The notes under the pieces: generated by a model
Databases searched by the model: none
What the model saw: only the letters and a program-made list of their open reading frames with translations
What the model was told of the DNA's origin: nothing
Assembly: GCA_036655775.1 (NCBI GenBank)
Contig: JAVVPL010000085.1
Coordinates: forward strand, 1 to 7,981
DNA: 7,981 nt
Direction of reading: 5' to 3'
From: JAVVPL01 sp036655775
GTDB lineage: Bacteria > Bacteroidota > Bacteroidia > Bacteroidales > P3
Made by a program: the position numbers and the translations under genes
Part shown: piece after piece, positions 1-6,101 of the stretch
How positions within the stretch are numbered: position 1 is the stretch's first letter
Layout of the letters: every line of letters starts with the position of its first letter

Positions 1-92
1 AAACCTTCTATTTGATTTTGCAATTGTGCCAGCGGAATATGCTTCAAACGCAATTGCGTTTGATCGTCAGCAGAAAGAACAAAAGTTTCCAT
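1..92 (-). CDS. Partial hypothetical protein, N-terminus only, DUF4301-like
   Basis: The first 30 codons of a minus-strand gene that leaves the window at its left edge. It starts at the ATG whose complement is at 90-92, and the visible protein begins METFVLSADD. The stretch DDQTQLRLKHIPLAQLQNQI, followed by E, G and probably F, resembles the start of DUF4301 proteins of Bacteroidota as I remember them (an acidic residue, QI or QL, an amphipathic helix, a GI- or IP-type turn, then V..QL..F). Known of the family: proteins of roughly 500 residues with no settled function, some annotated as nucleotidyltransferase-like. It lies 60 bp downstream of aspS on the same strand with no hairpin between, so it may be the last gene of the lgt-gpmA-aspS transcript. 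The family assignment rests on only 30 residues and is an inference; that a coding start is present is more secure. Confidence 0.5.
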   Translation of the reverse strand, partial: METFVLSADDQTQLRLKHIPLAQLQNQIEG

Positions 93-152
93 AATTGTAA
101 GTATTATTAGTTAACGTATATACAAACTTCTTGATTCAAAAAAAATGTTTAC

Positions 153-1898
153 TTATTTTTTCAAACTAAGAGCGAGTTCTTTTAATTGAACTTCACTCAC
201 TGTTGAGGGAGCATCACTCATCACATCTCGTCCAGAATTATTTTTTGGAAAAGCAATAAAATCTCGAATAGAATCAGCCCCACCAAACAATGAACATAAT
301 CGATCGAAACCAAAAGCAATACCACCATGAGGAGGTGCTCCATATTCAAAAGCATCCATTAAAAATCCAAATTGCTTCTGCGCTTCTTCTTCGGTAAAAC
401 TCAAGGCTTTGAACATTCGTTTTTGTAATTCTCTATCATGAATTCGTATCGAGCCTCCCCCTACTTCAACCCCATTAATTACCATATCATACGCATTCGC
501 CCTTACCTTACCAGGGTCTGTTTCCAACATATTTTGATCTTCAGGTTTAGGTGCGGTAAAAGGATGGTGCATAGCAAAAAAACGTTTGCAATCTTCATCC
601 CATTCTAATAAAGGAAAATCTACAACCCAAAGTAATGAAAACGTATTCGGATTACGTAAGTTGAGCCTATTTCCCATTTCTAAACGAAGTTCGCCTAAAG
701 CTTTTTGAGTTTTGTTTCTATTTCCTGCTAATATCAAAATTAAATCCCCCGCTTTGGCTTGACAAGTGAGTGCAATGCTTTGTAATTGATCGGAACTGTA
801 AAATTTATCAATAGACGATTTGTATGTACCATCGGTATTGCACTTAATATAAACTAAACCTTGCGCGCCTACTTGTGGACGTTTTACAAAATCAGTCAAT
901 TCATCCAATTGTTTTCGAGTATATTCACTACAAGCCTCCACACAAATACCTGCCACCAACTCCGCTTGATCAAACACCGAAAAACCATGATTTTGCACTT
1001 GGTTTGTAAGTTCGATAAAACGCATTCCAAAACGAGTATCGGGTTTATCGGAACCATAGTATTTCATTGCATCGGCATAAGTCATACGAGCTAATTTATC
1101 TATGGTAATACCTTTTATTTTTTTAAATAAATAAATTGCCAAAGCCTCAAAAGTATCCAAAATATCTTCTTGTGTCACAAAAGACATTTCACAATCTATT
1201 TGAGTAAATTCAGGTTGTCTATCAGCCCGTAAATCTTCATCTCTAAAACAACGCACAATTTGAAAATAGCGATCGAAACCTGAAACCATAAGTAGTTGTT
1301 TATAACTTTGTGGCGACTGTGGTAAAGCATAAAACTCCCCTGGGTTCATGCGAGAAGGAACTATAAAATCGCGCGCGCCTTCGGGTGTTGATTTTATCAA
1401 AAAAGGAGTTTCTATCTCTATAAAATTGAGATCATTCAAATAGTTTCTAGTTTCAATACCAATACGGTGACGCAATTCCAAATTTTTACGAACACAATCT
1501 CGACGAAGATCCAAATAGCGATATTTCATACGCAATTCATCCCCTCCATCGGAATGGTCTTCGATGGTAAAGGGAGGCGTTTTTGCTTTATTTAAAACTT
1601 GAATTTCATCCACAATAATTTCAATATCTCCCGTAGGCATTTTTGCATTTTTATTACTTCGCTCCTCTACCTTCCCACTCACTGCAATGACGGTTTCACG
1701 TCCTAAGGCACGGATTTGTTCACATAAATTTGCATTGACCTCCATATTGAAAGTTAATTGGGTAATTCCATATCTATCTCGCAAGTCGACAAAAGTCATA
1801 CCGCCCAAATCACGGGAGCGTTGTATCCATCCACAAAGTTTTACTTCTGTCCCTTTGTGTGTTATATTCAGTTCCCCATTTGTGTGTGTTCTTAACAT
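153..1898 (-). CDS. aspS: Aspartyl-tRNA synthetase, bacterial type
   Basis: Cytoplasmic class II aminoacyl-tRNA synthetase that charges tRNA-Asp with aspartate using ATP. The 581 residues match the usual bacterial length of about 580-600. In order: an OB-fold anticodon-binding domain (about 1-105, with LCGWIQRSRDLGG), the hinge YRYLDLRR (127-133), the catalytic core with QSPQ (194-197), motif 2 (about 212-235, FRDEDLRADRQPEFTQID), the inserted GAD domain typical of bacterial enzymes (about 285-415, opening GSDKPDTRFG), and motif 3 (about 524-540, HGGIAFGFDRL) followed by IRDFIAFPKNNSGRD. All signature residues are present. Leu31 sits where non-discriminating enzymes usually have His, which suggests a form specific for tRNA-Asp (inference). 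The start was chosen because LRTHTNGEL is the usual N-terminus of the family. It begins 11 bp after the gpmA stop, so it is most likely co-transcribed with gpmA. Confidence 0.98.
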   Translation of the reverse strand: MLRTHTNGELNITHKGTEVKLCGWIQRSRDLGGMTFVDLRDRYGITQLTFNMEVNANLCEQIRALGRETVIAVSGKVEERSNKNAKMPTGDIEIIVDEIQVLNKAKTPPFTIEDHSDGGDELRMKYRYLDLRRDCVRKNLELRHRIGIETRNYLNDLNFIEIETPFLIKSTPEGARDFIVPSRMNPGEFYALPQSPQSYKQLLMVSGFDRYFQIVRCFRDEDLRADRQPEFTQIDCEMSFVTQEDILDTFEALAIYLFKKIKGITIDKLARMTYADAMKYYGSDKPDTRFGMRFIELTNQVQNHGFSVFDQAELVAGICVEACSEYTRKQLDELTDFVKRPQVGAQGLVYIKCNTDGTYKSSIDKFYSSDQLQSIALTCQAKAGDLILILAGNRNKTQKALGELRLEMGNRLNLRNPNTFSLLWVVDFPLLEWDEDCKRFFAMHHPFTAPKPEDQNMLETDPGKVRANAYDMVINGVEVGGGSIRIHDRELQKRMFKALSFTEEEAQKQFGFLMDAFEYGAPPHGGIAFGFDRLCSLFGGADSIRDFIAFPKNNSGRDVMSDAPSTVSEVQLKELALSLKK

Positions 1899-1909
1899 TT
1901 TTTTACTTT

Positions 1910-2656
1910 TTACTTTGATTTTCCTTGATTCGCAACTGCTTCCATCGAGGCTTTTATTTTTTCGGGATCGCCCAAAAAAGTATCCTTTATTAAATTCATA
2001 TTATCATCAAATTCCAATAAATAAGGTACACCCGTAGGTATATTTAAAGCAAGGAGTTCCTCGTTACTAATATTTTTAATATATTTGATAATTCCTCTCA
2101 AACTATTACCATGTGCCGCAATTAAAATTTCATTTTGATTGTGTAAAGTGGGTAAAATAATAGTTTTCCAGTAAGGAACAATCCGATCAACTGTATCCTT
2201 TAAAGATTCCGTGAGAGGCAAAGATGAACGCTCTATATTTTTATATTTGGGATCTAAATACGGACTTCTGGGATCCTCTGGAGCCAAAGAATTTGGAGCG
2301 ATATCATAACTACGTCTCCATATTTTCACTTGGGCTTCTCCATATTTTTGCGAAGTTTCTACCTTGTCTAATCCTTGCAAAACACCATAATGTTTTTCAT
2401 TTAAACGCCAATTTTTTTCTATGGGGATCCACAGTAAATCCATTTCTTCTAAAACTAAATTCATAGTTTTGATAGCCCTCGTTAAGTATGAGGTATACGC
2501 CATATCAAAAACTAAGCCCTGTTCTTTGAGCAGTCGTCCAGCTTCTCGTGCTTCTTGCACTCCTTTGTCTGTTAAATCAACATCTGTCCATCCTGTAAAG
2601 CGATTTGCTTTGTTCCATGTGCTCTCTCCGTGACGGAGTAATACAACTTTTTTCAT
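1910..2656 (-). CDS. gpmA: 2,3-bisphosphoglycerate-dependent phosphoglycerate mutase
   Basis: Interconverts 3-phosphoglycerate and 2-phosphoglycerate in glycolysis and gluconeogenesis through a phosphohistidine intermediate (EC 5.4.2.11). The 248 residues are the normal length for the cofactor-dependent dPGM type, not the much longer independent type. Visible catalytic residues: the LLRHGES motif with nucleophile His9, Arg60 (SYLTRAIKT), Glu87 in the LNEKHYG loop, and His182 in AAHGNSLRG. The substrate loop contains WRRSYDIAP (113-121). The loop has Lys where E. coli has Arg (NERHYG); I recall the Lys form as common in Bacteroidota, so I do not read it as a defect. The ATG overlaps the lgt stop as ATGA, which points to translational coupling. 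No separate promoter or Shine-Dalgarno sequence is evident, so expression probably follows lgt. The enzyme works on the same metabolite that serA, farther upstream, drains into serine. Confidence 0.97.
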   Translation of the reverse strand: MKKVVLLRHGESTWNKANRFTGWTDVDLTDKGVQEAREAGRLLKEQGLVFDMAYTSYLTRAIKTMNLVLEEMDLLWIPIEKNWRLNEKHYGVLQGLDKVETSQKYGEAQVKIWRRSYDIAPNSLAPEDPRSPYLDPKYKNIERSSLPLTESLKDTVDRIVPYWKTIILPTLHNQNEILIAAHGNSLRGIIKYIKNISNEELLALNIPTGVPYLLEFDDNMNLIKDTFLGDPEKIKASMEAVANQGKSK

Positions 2657-3474
2657 TCTTTTTTCGTTAAAATCTTTTCTTTTTTTCCTAATTGTTTATT
2701 TCGTATATAAAATAATAAAGCGATGCCGACTAAAATAAAAGGGATACTCAACATCTGTCCCATATTTAACATATAATTTGCTTCCCATAATTCCTGAGGT
2801 TCTTTTACGTATTCTATCAAAAAACGCATACCAAACAAGATAATTAAGAACCATGCAGACATTTTTCCTTCCGTAGGCTTTCCTTGTCTTGAAATATAAT
2901 ACCAAAGCAAGCCTATAAAAATACCCAAATACGATAAAGCTTCATAAATTTGGGTAGGATGTTTTGGTAAAAGTTCTCCATTTTGTACAAATAAAAATCC
3001 CCAAGGTAAATTAGTTACATTACCATAAATTTCAGAATTCATCAAATTCCCCATTCGAATAAATAAACCCGACAAAGCCACCACCAACACTACTCTATCT
3101 AAAATATAGAGGTAGTTTTTTTTGAATTTTCGAGCCGCAAAAAAAAGAGCAATAAGTATTGCTATGGCAGCCCCATGACTCGCTAATCCGCCATCTCGAA
3201 TATATAAAATTTCTATTGGATGAGCCAAATAATAAGCAGGTTCATAAAATAGGCAATGTCCCAATCGTGCACCTATAATAACAGCTAGAGCTACATACCA
3301 TAATAAAGTTTCCACTAACAAAGGTGATTCGCCTTCTTTTTTAAGCATTCTCCCCAACAATAAATAACCAGCAATAAATGCAGACGCAAACAAAATGCCA
3401 TACCACCGAATTTCTAAACCGAACAAACTAAAAGCAACAGGATCTACATTCCAAACGATATAATTCATATCCAA
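2653..3474 (-). CDS. lgt: Prolipoprotein diacylglyceryl transferase
   Basis: Inner-membrane enzyme that transfers diacylglycerol from phosphatidylglycerol to the lipobox cysteine of prolipoproteins, the first step of lipoprotein maturation. The 273 residues are typical. About seven hydrophobic segments are visible, including about 27-41, 53-70, 101-114, 125-139, 180-194, 206-222 and 242-257. Family landmarks: RWYGILF with Tyr25, GGLASHG with His100, the signature RMGNLMNSEIYG (Arg140, Asn143, Glu148), LPKHPTQIYEA (169-179) and GMRFLIEYVKE with Arg217. The C-terminus is a basic tail rich in Lys. The start could be Met1 or Met3 (MDMNY); Met1 is taken because both fit and no ribosome-binding site decides. 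It is the first gene of the cluster and overlaps gpmA by 4 bp. A candidate promoter lies about 150 bp upstream, giving a fairly long leader. Confidence 0.97.
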   Translation of the reverse strand: MDMNYIVWNVDPVAFSLFGLEIRWYGILFASAFIAGYLLLGRMLKKEGESPLLVETLLWYVALAVIIGARLGHCLFYEPAYYLAHPIEILYIRDGGLASHGAAIAILIALFFAARKFKKNYLYILDRVVLVVALSGLFIRMGNLMNSEIYGNVTNLPWGFLFVQNGELLPKHPTQIYEALSYLGIFIGLLWYYISRQGKPTEGKMSAWFLIILFGMRFLIEYVKEPQELWEANYMLNMGQMLSIPFILVGIALLFYIRNKQLGKKEKILTKKE

Positions 3475-3670
3475 ATAATTTTAATAAATAACTAGTTCTC
3501 AATGTTATCAACTCTCACAAGATTATTTACATATCTTTTGCTTAAGCTTATGTCATACTCCTGTTTTGTTTCTAAATTCACGTATTCTTTCTCACATTCC
3601 GAAAGATAAAGGTACAAAACAAACGGCAAAGATACAAAAATTATGACAATTATTTAAAATAGAAAACACA
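3475..3670. other. Non-coding region upstream of lgt
   Basis: AT-rich sequence between the lgt start and the serA terminator. I see no credible open reading frame: minus-strand ATGs near 3532, 3555 and 3597 meet a stop within one or two codons. No tRNA or riboswitch that I recognise is present. If the promoter noted at 3627-3658 is right, lgt has a leader of about 145 nt, mostly pyrimidine-rich on the plus strand and therefore purine-rich in the transcript. Confidence 0.5.
3627..3658 (-). promoter_or_regulatory. Candidate promoter for the lgt-gpmA-aspS cluster
   Basis: On the minus strand TATCTTTG (complement of 3627-3634) matches the Bacteroidota -7 consensus TAnnTTTG exactly. The element 20 bp upstream (complement of 3655-3658) is TTTA, matching three of four bases of the -33 box TTTG. 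An overlapping alternative uses a perfect TTTG (complement of 3627-3630), an 18 bp spacer and TATCTTTC (complement of 3601-3608). Either would start transcription about 120-145 bp before lgt. The two readings cannot be separated by eye. Confidence 0.4.
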
Positions 3671-3700
3671 AAAAAAGCGACCCTTGCGAGTCGCTTTTTT
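3671..3700 (-). terminator. Intrinsic terminator after serA, possibly bidirectional
   Basis: A perfect 11 bp inverted repeat: AAAAAAGCGAC at 3671-3681 pairs with GTCGCTTTTTT at 3690-3700 around an 8-base loop. Read on the minus strand it gives a GC-centred stem followed by a U tract, 21 bp after the serA stop. It isolates serA from lgt. The T run on the plus strand means it could also stop transcription arriving from the left. Confidence 0.85.
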
Positions 3701-3721
3701 TATTTAAATAAAATTGTCATC

Positions 3722-4639
3722 TTATTTATTTACTTGGAAGGTTTTATCTCCATTTTTCAAAAAATTGACAATTTGGCTTGCGGAAGCTAAACCTGCATTC
3801 ACATTTGCTTCTGCAGTTTCAGCACCCATTTTTTTAGGTGTAGCAAAATAACGACCTGCAAATTTAGTATTCAACTCTTCATTGATGACAGGCATCACAT
3901 CGGTAGCATATTTAAAATCTGGACGATCGTTCATCAATTTAACCAAATCAGCTTCATTGATAACTTCTTTACGTGCAGTATTAACCAAAAGAGCTCCTTT
4001 TGGCATACGATTCAACAATGCGTAATTGATAGAAGCAGCGGTATCTTTATTAGAAGGAATATGTAATGAAATAACATCACAAGTGCTATATAATTCTTCA
4101 GCGGAAGCTACTGCAGTAACCCCATCTTCTTTCATGGTAGCTTTTGGACGAATTGCATAAGCAAACACTTCCATACCCATACATTTAGCAATACGAGCTA
4201 CATTACGCCCAACATGACCATACGCATGAATACCTAATTTTTTACCTTTTAATTCCATACCTGTACCTGGTTTGAATGTATTACGATACATATAGATCAT
4301 CATACCTACAGCTAATTCTGCAACGGCATTTGAATTTTGGCCTGGGGTATTCATTGCTACAATATTGTGAGCAGTACAAGCAGCTAAATCAAGATTGTCA
4401 TATCCAGCACCTGCGCGAACTACAATTTTAAGATTTTTAGCATGATCAATTACCTCTTTGGTAACTTTATCAGAGCGCACAATAAGTGCATCTGCATCTG
4501 CTACGGCTTTGTACAAATCATTGACATCGCTATATTTTTCAAGAAGGCTCAATTGAAATCCTGCACCTTCAGTAATTTTTCTAATGCCATCTACGGCTGC
4601 CTTTGCAAAAGGTTTTTCTGTTGCAACTAATACTTTCAT
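3722..4639 (-). CDS. serA: D-3-phosphoglycerate dehydrogenase, short Lys-type
   Basis: Oxidises 3-phosphoglycerate to 3-phosphohydroxypyruvate, the first step of serine synthesis, in the cytoplasm. The 305 residues cover only the substrate-binding and nucleotide-binding domains; the C-terminal ACT regulatory domain of E. coli SerA is absent, so classical serine feedback through ACT cannot operate. Visible: RSD (54-56), RAGAGYDN (75-82), NTPGQNSNAVAEL (97-109), the Rossmann loop AYGHVG (139-144), NTARKE with catalytic Arg223, and TPKKMGAET (267-275) where most relatives have a PH.G.T motif with catalytic His. Lys replacing that His marks the group called type IIIK in reviews, known from Bacteroides and Entamoeba. 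Unusual: the acidic residue that normally binds the NAD ribose is Ala162, with Arg164 nearby. serC lies upstream with a terminator between; only a weak AT-rich promoter (TAAATTTT, complement of 4656-4663) is visible for serA alone. The context with serC supports the assignment. Confidence 0.93.
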   Translation of the reverse strand: MKVLVATEKPFAKAAVDGIRKITEGAGFQLSLLEKYSDVNDLYKAVADADALIVRSDKVTKEVIDHAKNLKIVVRAGAGYDNLDLAACTAHNIVAMNTPGQNSNAVAELAVGMMIYMYRNTFKPGTGMELKGKKLGIHAYGHVGRNVARIAKCMGMEVFAYAIRPKATMKEDGVTAVASAEELYSTCDVISLHIPSNKDTAASINYALLNRMPKGALLVNTARKEVINEADLVKLMNDRPDFKYATDVMPVINEELNTKFAGRYFATPKKMGAETAEANVNAGLASASQIVNFLKNGDKTFQVNK

Positions 4640-4693
4640 AGTATAATTAATTTTAAAAATTTAAGGTCTCTATATTTATTAAAAATTCTCTTT

Positions 4694-4735
4694 AAAAAAA
4701 AGAAGTTCTAAGCGTTTTGCTCAGAACTTCTTTTT
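4694..4735 (-). terminator. Intrinsic terminator between serC and serA
   Basis: A 13 bp perfect inverted repeat, 4697-4709 with 4723-4735 (core AGAAGTTCT / AGAACTTCT), extended inside by AGC/GCT at 4711-4713 and 4719-4721 across one mismatch, with the loop GTTTT. On the minus strand the hairpin begins 12 bp after the serC stop and ends in a run of U, as expected of an intrinsic terminator. Its place between two consecutive genes of one pathway suggests either separate transcripts or partial read-through that sets the serC to serA ratio. Confidence 0.85.
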
Positions 4736-4747
4736 AATGAAGTGATA

Positions 4748-5824
4748 TTATGCATTTGCTTTTTCAAATTCTTGCATACATGCAACTAAAGCTTCTACGC
4801 TTTCTTTTGGACAAGCATTGTAGATAGAAGCACGGAAACCACCTACTGAACGGTGACCTTTAATGCCAACCATACCTTTTTCTTTAGCAAAAGCCATAAA
4901 TGCGTCTTCTTTGTCTTTATATTTATCTTGCATTACAAAACAAACATTCATCAAAGAACGATCTGCTTTGTCAACAACCGTACCTTTAAACATTGGGTTA
5001 CGATCAATTTCGTTATACAAAATAGCCGCTTTTTCTTGATTACGTTTTGCCATTTCTTTTAATCCACCTATACTCTTAACCCATTTCAAAGTTTCAGTCA
5101 TAATGAAAATAGGGAATACTGGAGGTGTGTTGAACATAGAATTTTCTTTGATATGTGTACGATAGTCAACCATCGTAGGAATTGGATGATTTACTTTACC
5201 TAACATATCTTCACGAATAATAACTACAGTTACCCCTGCAGGACCCACGTTCTTTTGTGCTCCACCATAGACGATAGCATATTTAGAAATATCAATAGGA
5301 CGACTCATAAAATCAGAAGACATATCCGCAATCAAAGGCACTGGACTATCCATATCGGTTCTAATTTCTGTACCATAAATTGTATTATTGGTAGTGATGT
5401 GGAAATAATCTACATCTTTAGGAATTGTATAACCTTTTGGAATATGATTGTAAGTACTTTCTTTAGAAGAAGCAACAATTTCAACTTCTCCAAAAAATTT
5501 AGCTTCTTTAGCAGCTTTACTAGCCCAAACTCCTGTTTCTAAATAGGCAGCTTTTTTGTTCATCATATTAAATGGAACATACAAAAACTGAGTACTTGCA
5601 CCACCACCCATAAAAATAACTTTGTAATTGTCTGGAATATTGTATAATTCTTTCCAAAGAGCTACACATTCATCCATCACAGCTTCCCAGTCTTTCGAAC
5701 GGTGAGAAACTTCAATAACTGACATTCCTGAACCTTTAAAATCTTTTAATGCTTCAATACCTGCTTCGATTGCAGATTTAGGTAAAATACATGGGCCGGC
5801 GTTAAAATTGTGTGTTTTTTTCAT
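4748..5824 (-). CDS. serC: Phosphoserine aminotransferase
   Basis: PLP-dependent class V aminotransferase that converts 3-phosphohydroxypyruvate and glutamate to phosphoserine and 2-oxoglutarate; the same enzyme type often also acts in pyridoxal phosphate synthesis. The 358 residues match the family's roughly 360. Landmarks in order: FNAGPCILP (7-15), EVSHRSKDW with His41-Arg42 (substrate phosphate or carboxylate contacts in the family), MGGGASTQF (72-80), the ETGVWASKA segment (96-104), TTNNTIYGTE (144-153), ADMSSDFMSRP with Asp167 (pyridine-nitrogen contact), AQKNVGPAG with Schiff-base Lys191, and GHRSVGGFRASIYNA with Arg330. All expected catalytic residues are present. The ATG is preceded by A/T-only sequence without a Shine-Dalgarno, as usual for Bacteroidota. 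An excellent promoter lies about 90 bp upstream, and the gene is followed by a terminator before serA. Confidence 0.98.
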   Translation of the reverse strand: MKKTHNFNAGPCILPKSAIEAGIEALKDFKGSGMSVIEVSHRSKDWEAVMDECVALWKELYNIPDNYKVIFMGGGASTQFLYVPFNMMNKKAAYLETGVWASKAAKEAKFFGEVEIVASSKESTYNHIPKGYTIPKDVDYFHITTNNTIYGTEIRTDMDSPVPLIADMSSDFMSRPIDISKYAIVYGGAQKNVGPAGVTVVIIREDMLGKVNHPIPTMVDYRTHIKENSMFNTPPVFPIFIMTETLKWVKSIGGLKEMAKRNQEKAAILYNEIDRNPMFKGTVVDKADRSLMNVCFVMQDKYKDKEDAFMAFAKEKGMVGIKGHRSVGGFRASIYNACPKESVEALVACMQEFEKANA

Positions 5825-5913
5825 GATTTATTTTTTTTAAATTTTTTAATTTTACTTAATACTTTATTTATCAATACTTTACAATCACGCCTGTTTTGAC
5901 GCAAATATGACTA

Positions 5914-5944
5914 CAAACTTAGCCCAAATTTTCTAATTTCCAAA
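5914..5944 (-). promoter_or_regulatory. serC promoter, Bacteroidota type
   Basis: On the minus strand TTTG (complement of 5941-5944), a 19 bp spacer and TAAGTTTG (complement of 5914-5921) match the -33 and -7 consensus of Bacteroidota primary sigma factors exactly. The predicted start near 5908 gives a leader of about 85 nt before serC. Confidence 0.7.
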
Positions 5945-5950
5945 GAAATT
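5935..5950. repeat. Palindrome between divergent promoters, possible operator
   Basis: AATTTC at 5935-5940 and GAAATT at 5945-5950 form a perfect 6 bp inverted repeat around CAAA. The centre is the serC -33 box, and the right arm ends on the first base of the plus-strand -33 box. A dimeric regulator bound here would cover both promoters. In AT-rich DNA such a repeat can arise by chance, so the operator role is inference. Confidence 0.3.
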
Positions 5951-5980
5951 TTGTGAGAATATAAAAAATAGTTACATTTG
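5950..5980 (+). promoter_or_regulatory. Promoter of the beta-barrel gene cluster, Bacteroidota type
   Basis: TTTG at 5950-5953, a 19 bp spacer and TACATTTG at 5973-5980 match the -33/-7 consensus exactly. It points toward the gene at 6102 with a predicted start near 5986, leaving a leader of about 115 nt. Its -33 box is only 5 bp from that of the divergent serC promoter. Confidence 0.7.
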
Positions 5981-6001
5981 TTGTATTAATTAGTTCTAAA
6001 C

Positions 6002-6058
6002 ATGAAACAAATAGGGACTAAGAAAGCACCCAAGCGTATGATAATAAGTGTATATTAA
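6002..6058 (+). CDS. Possible 18-residue leader peptide
   Basis: An ATG-to-TAA frame encoding MKQIGTKKAPKRMIISVY, starting about 16 nt after the predicted transcription start and ending 43 bp before the first barrel gene. Five of its 18 residues are Lys or Arg. There is no ribosome-binding site to judge it by and no recognisable attenuator hairpin after it. A frame this short may be chance; it is listed because it is the first ATG of the predicted transcript. Confidence 0.2.
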   Translation: MKQIGTKKAPKRMIISVY

Positions 6059-6101
6059 GTTTCACACAAGCTATTTACCATAATTAATAAAATTTTTAGA
6101 T

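Noticed and set aside
93..152. Terminator or promoter between aspS and the left-edge gene
   Set aside because: A T run is present on the minus strand but no inverted repeat precedes it, and no pair of -33/-7 boxes with acceptable spacing could be found.
861..1094. Plus-strand open frame of 77 codons opposite aspS
   Set aside because: It lies entirely within the well-supported aspS coding region on the other strand, and its product is low-complexity with no recognisable motif.
1687..2037. Plus-strand open frame spanning the aspS-gpmA junction
   Set aside because: It is antisense to two certain genes and has no promoter or family resemblance; the hydrophobic stretch comes from AT-rich junction sequence.
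2387..2403. NEKHYG instead of NERHYG in the gpmA substrate loop as a possible defect
   Set aside because: Lys at this place is, as far as I recall, common in Bacteroidota phosphoglycerate mutases, and all catalytic residues (His9, Arg60, Glu87, His182) are intact.
5255..5542. Plus-strand open frame opposite serC
   Set aside because: It is antisense to an intact, conserved enzyme, and its composition (Asn, Ile, Phe, Cys) is what the complement of AT-rich coding DNA gives.
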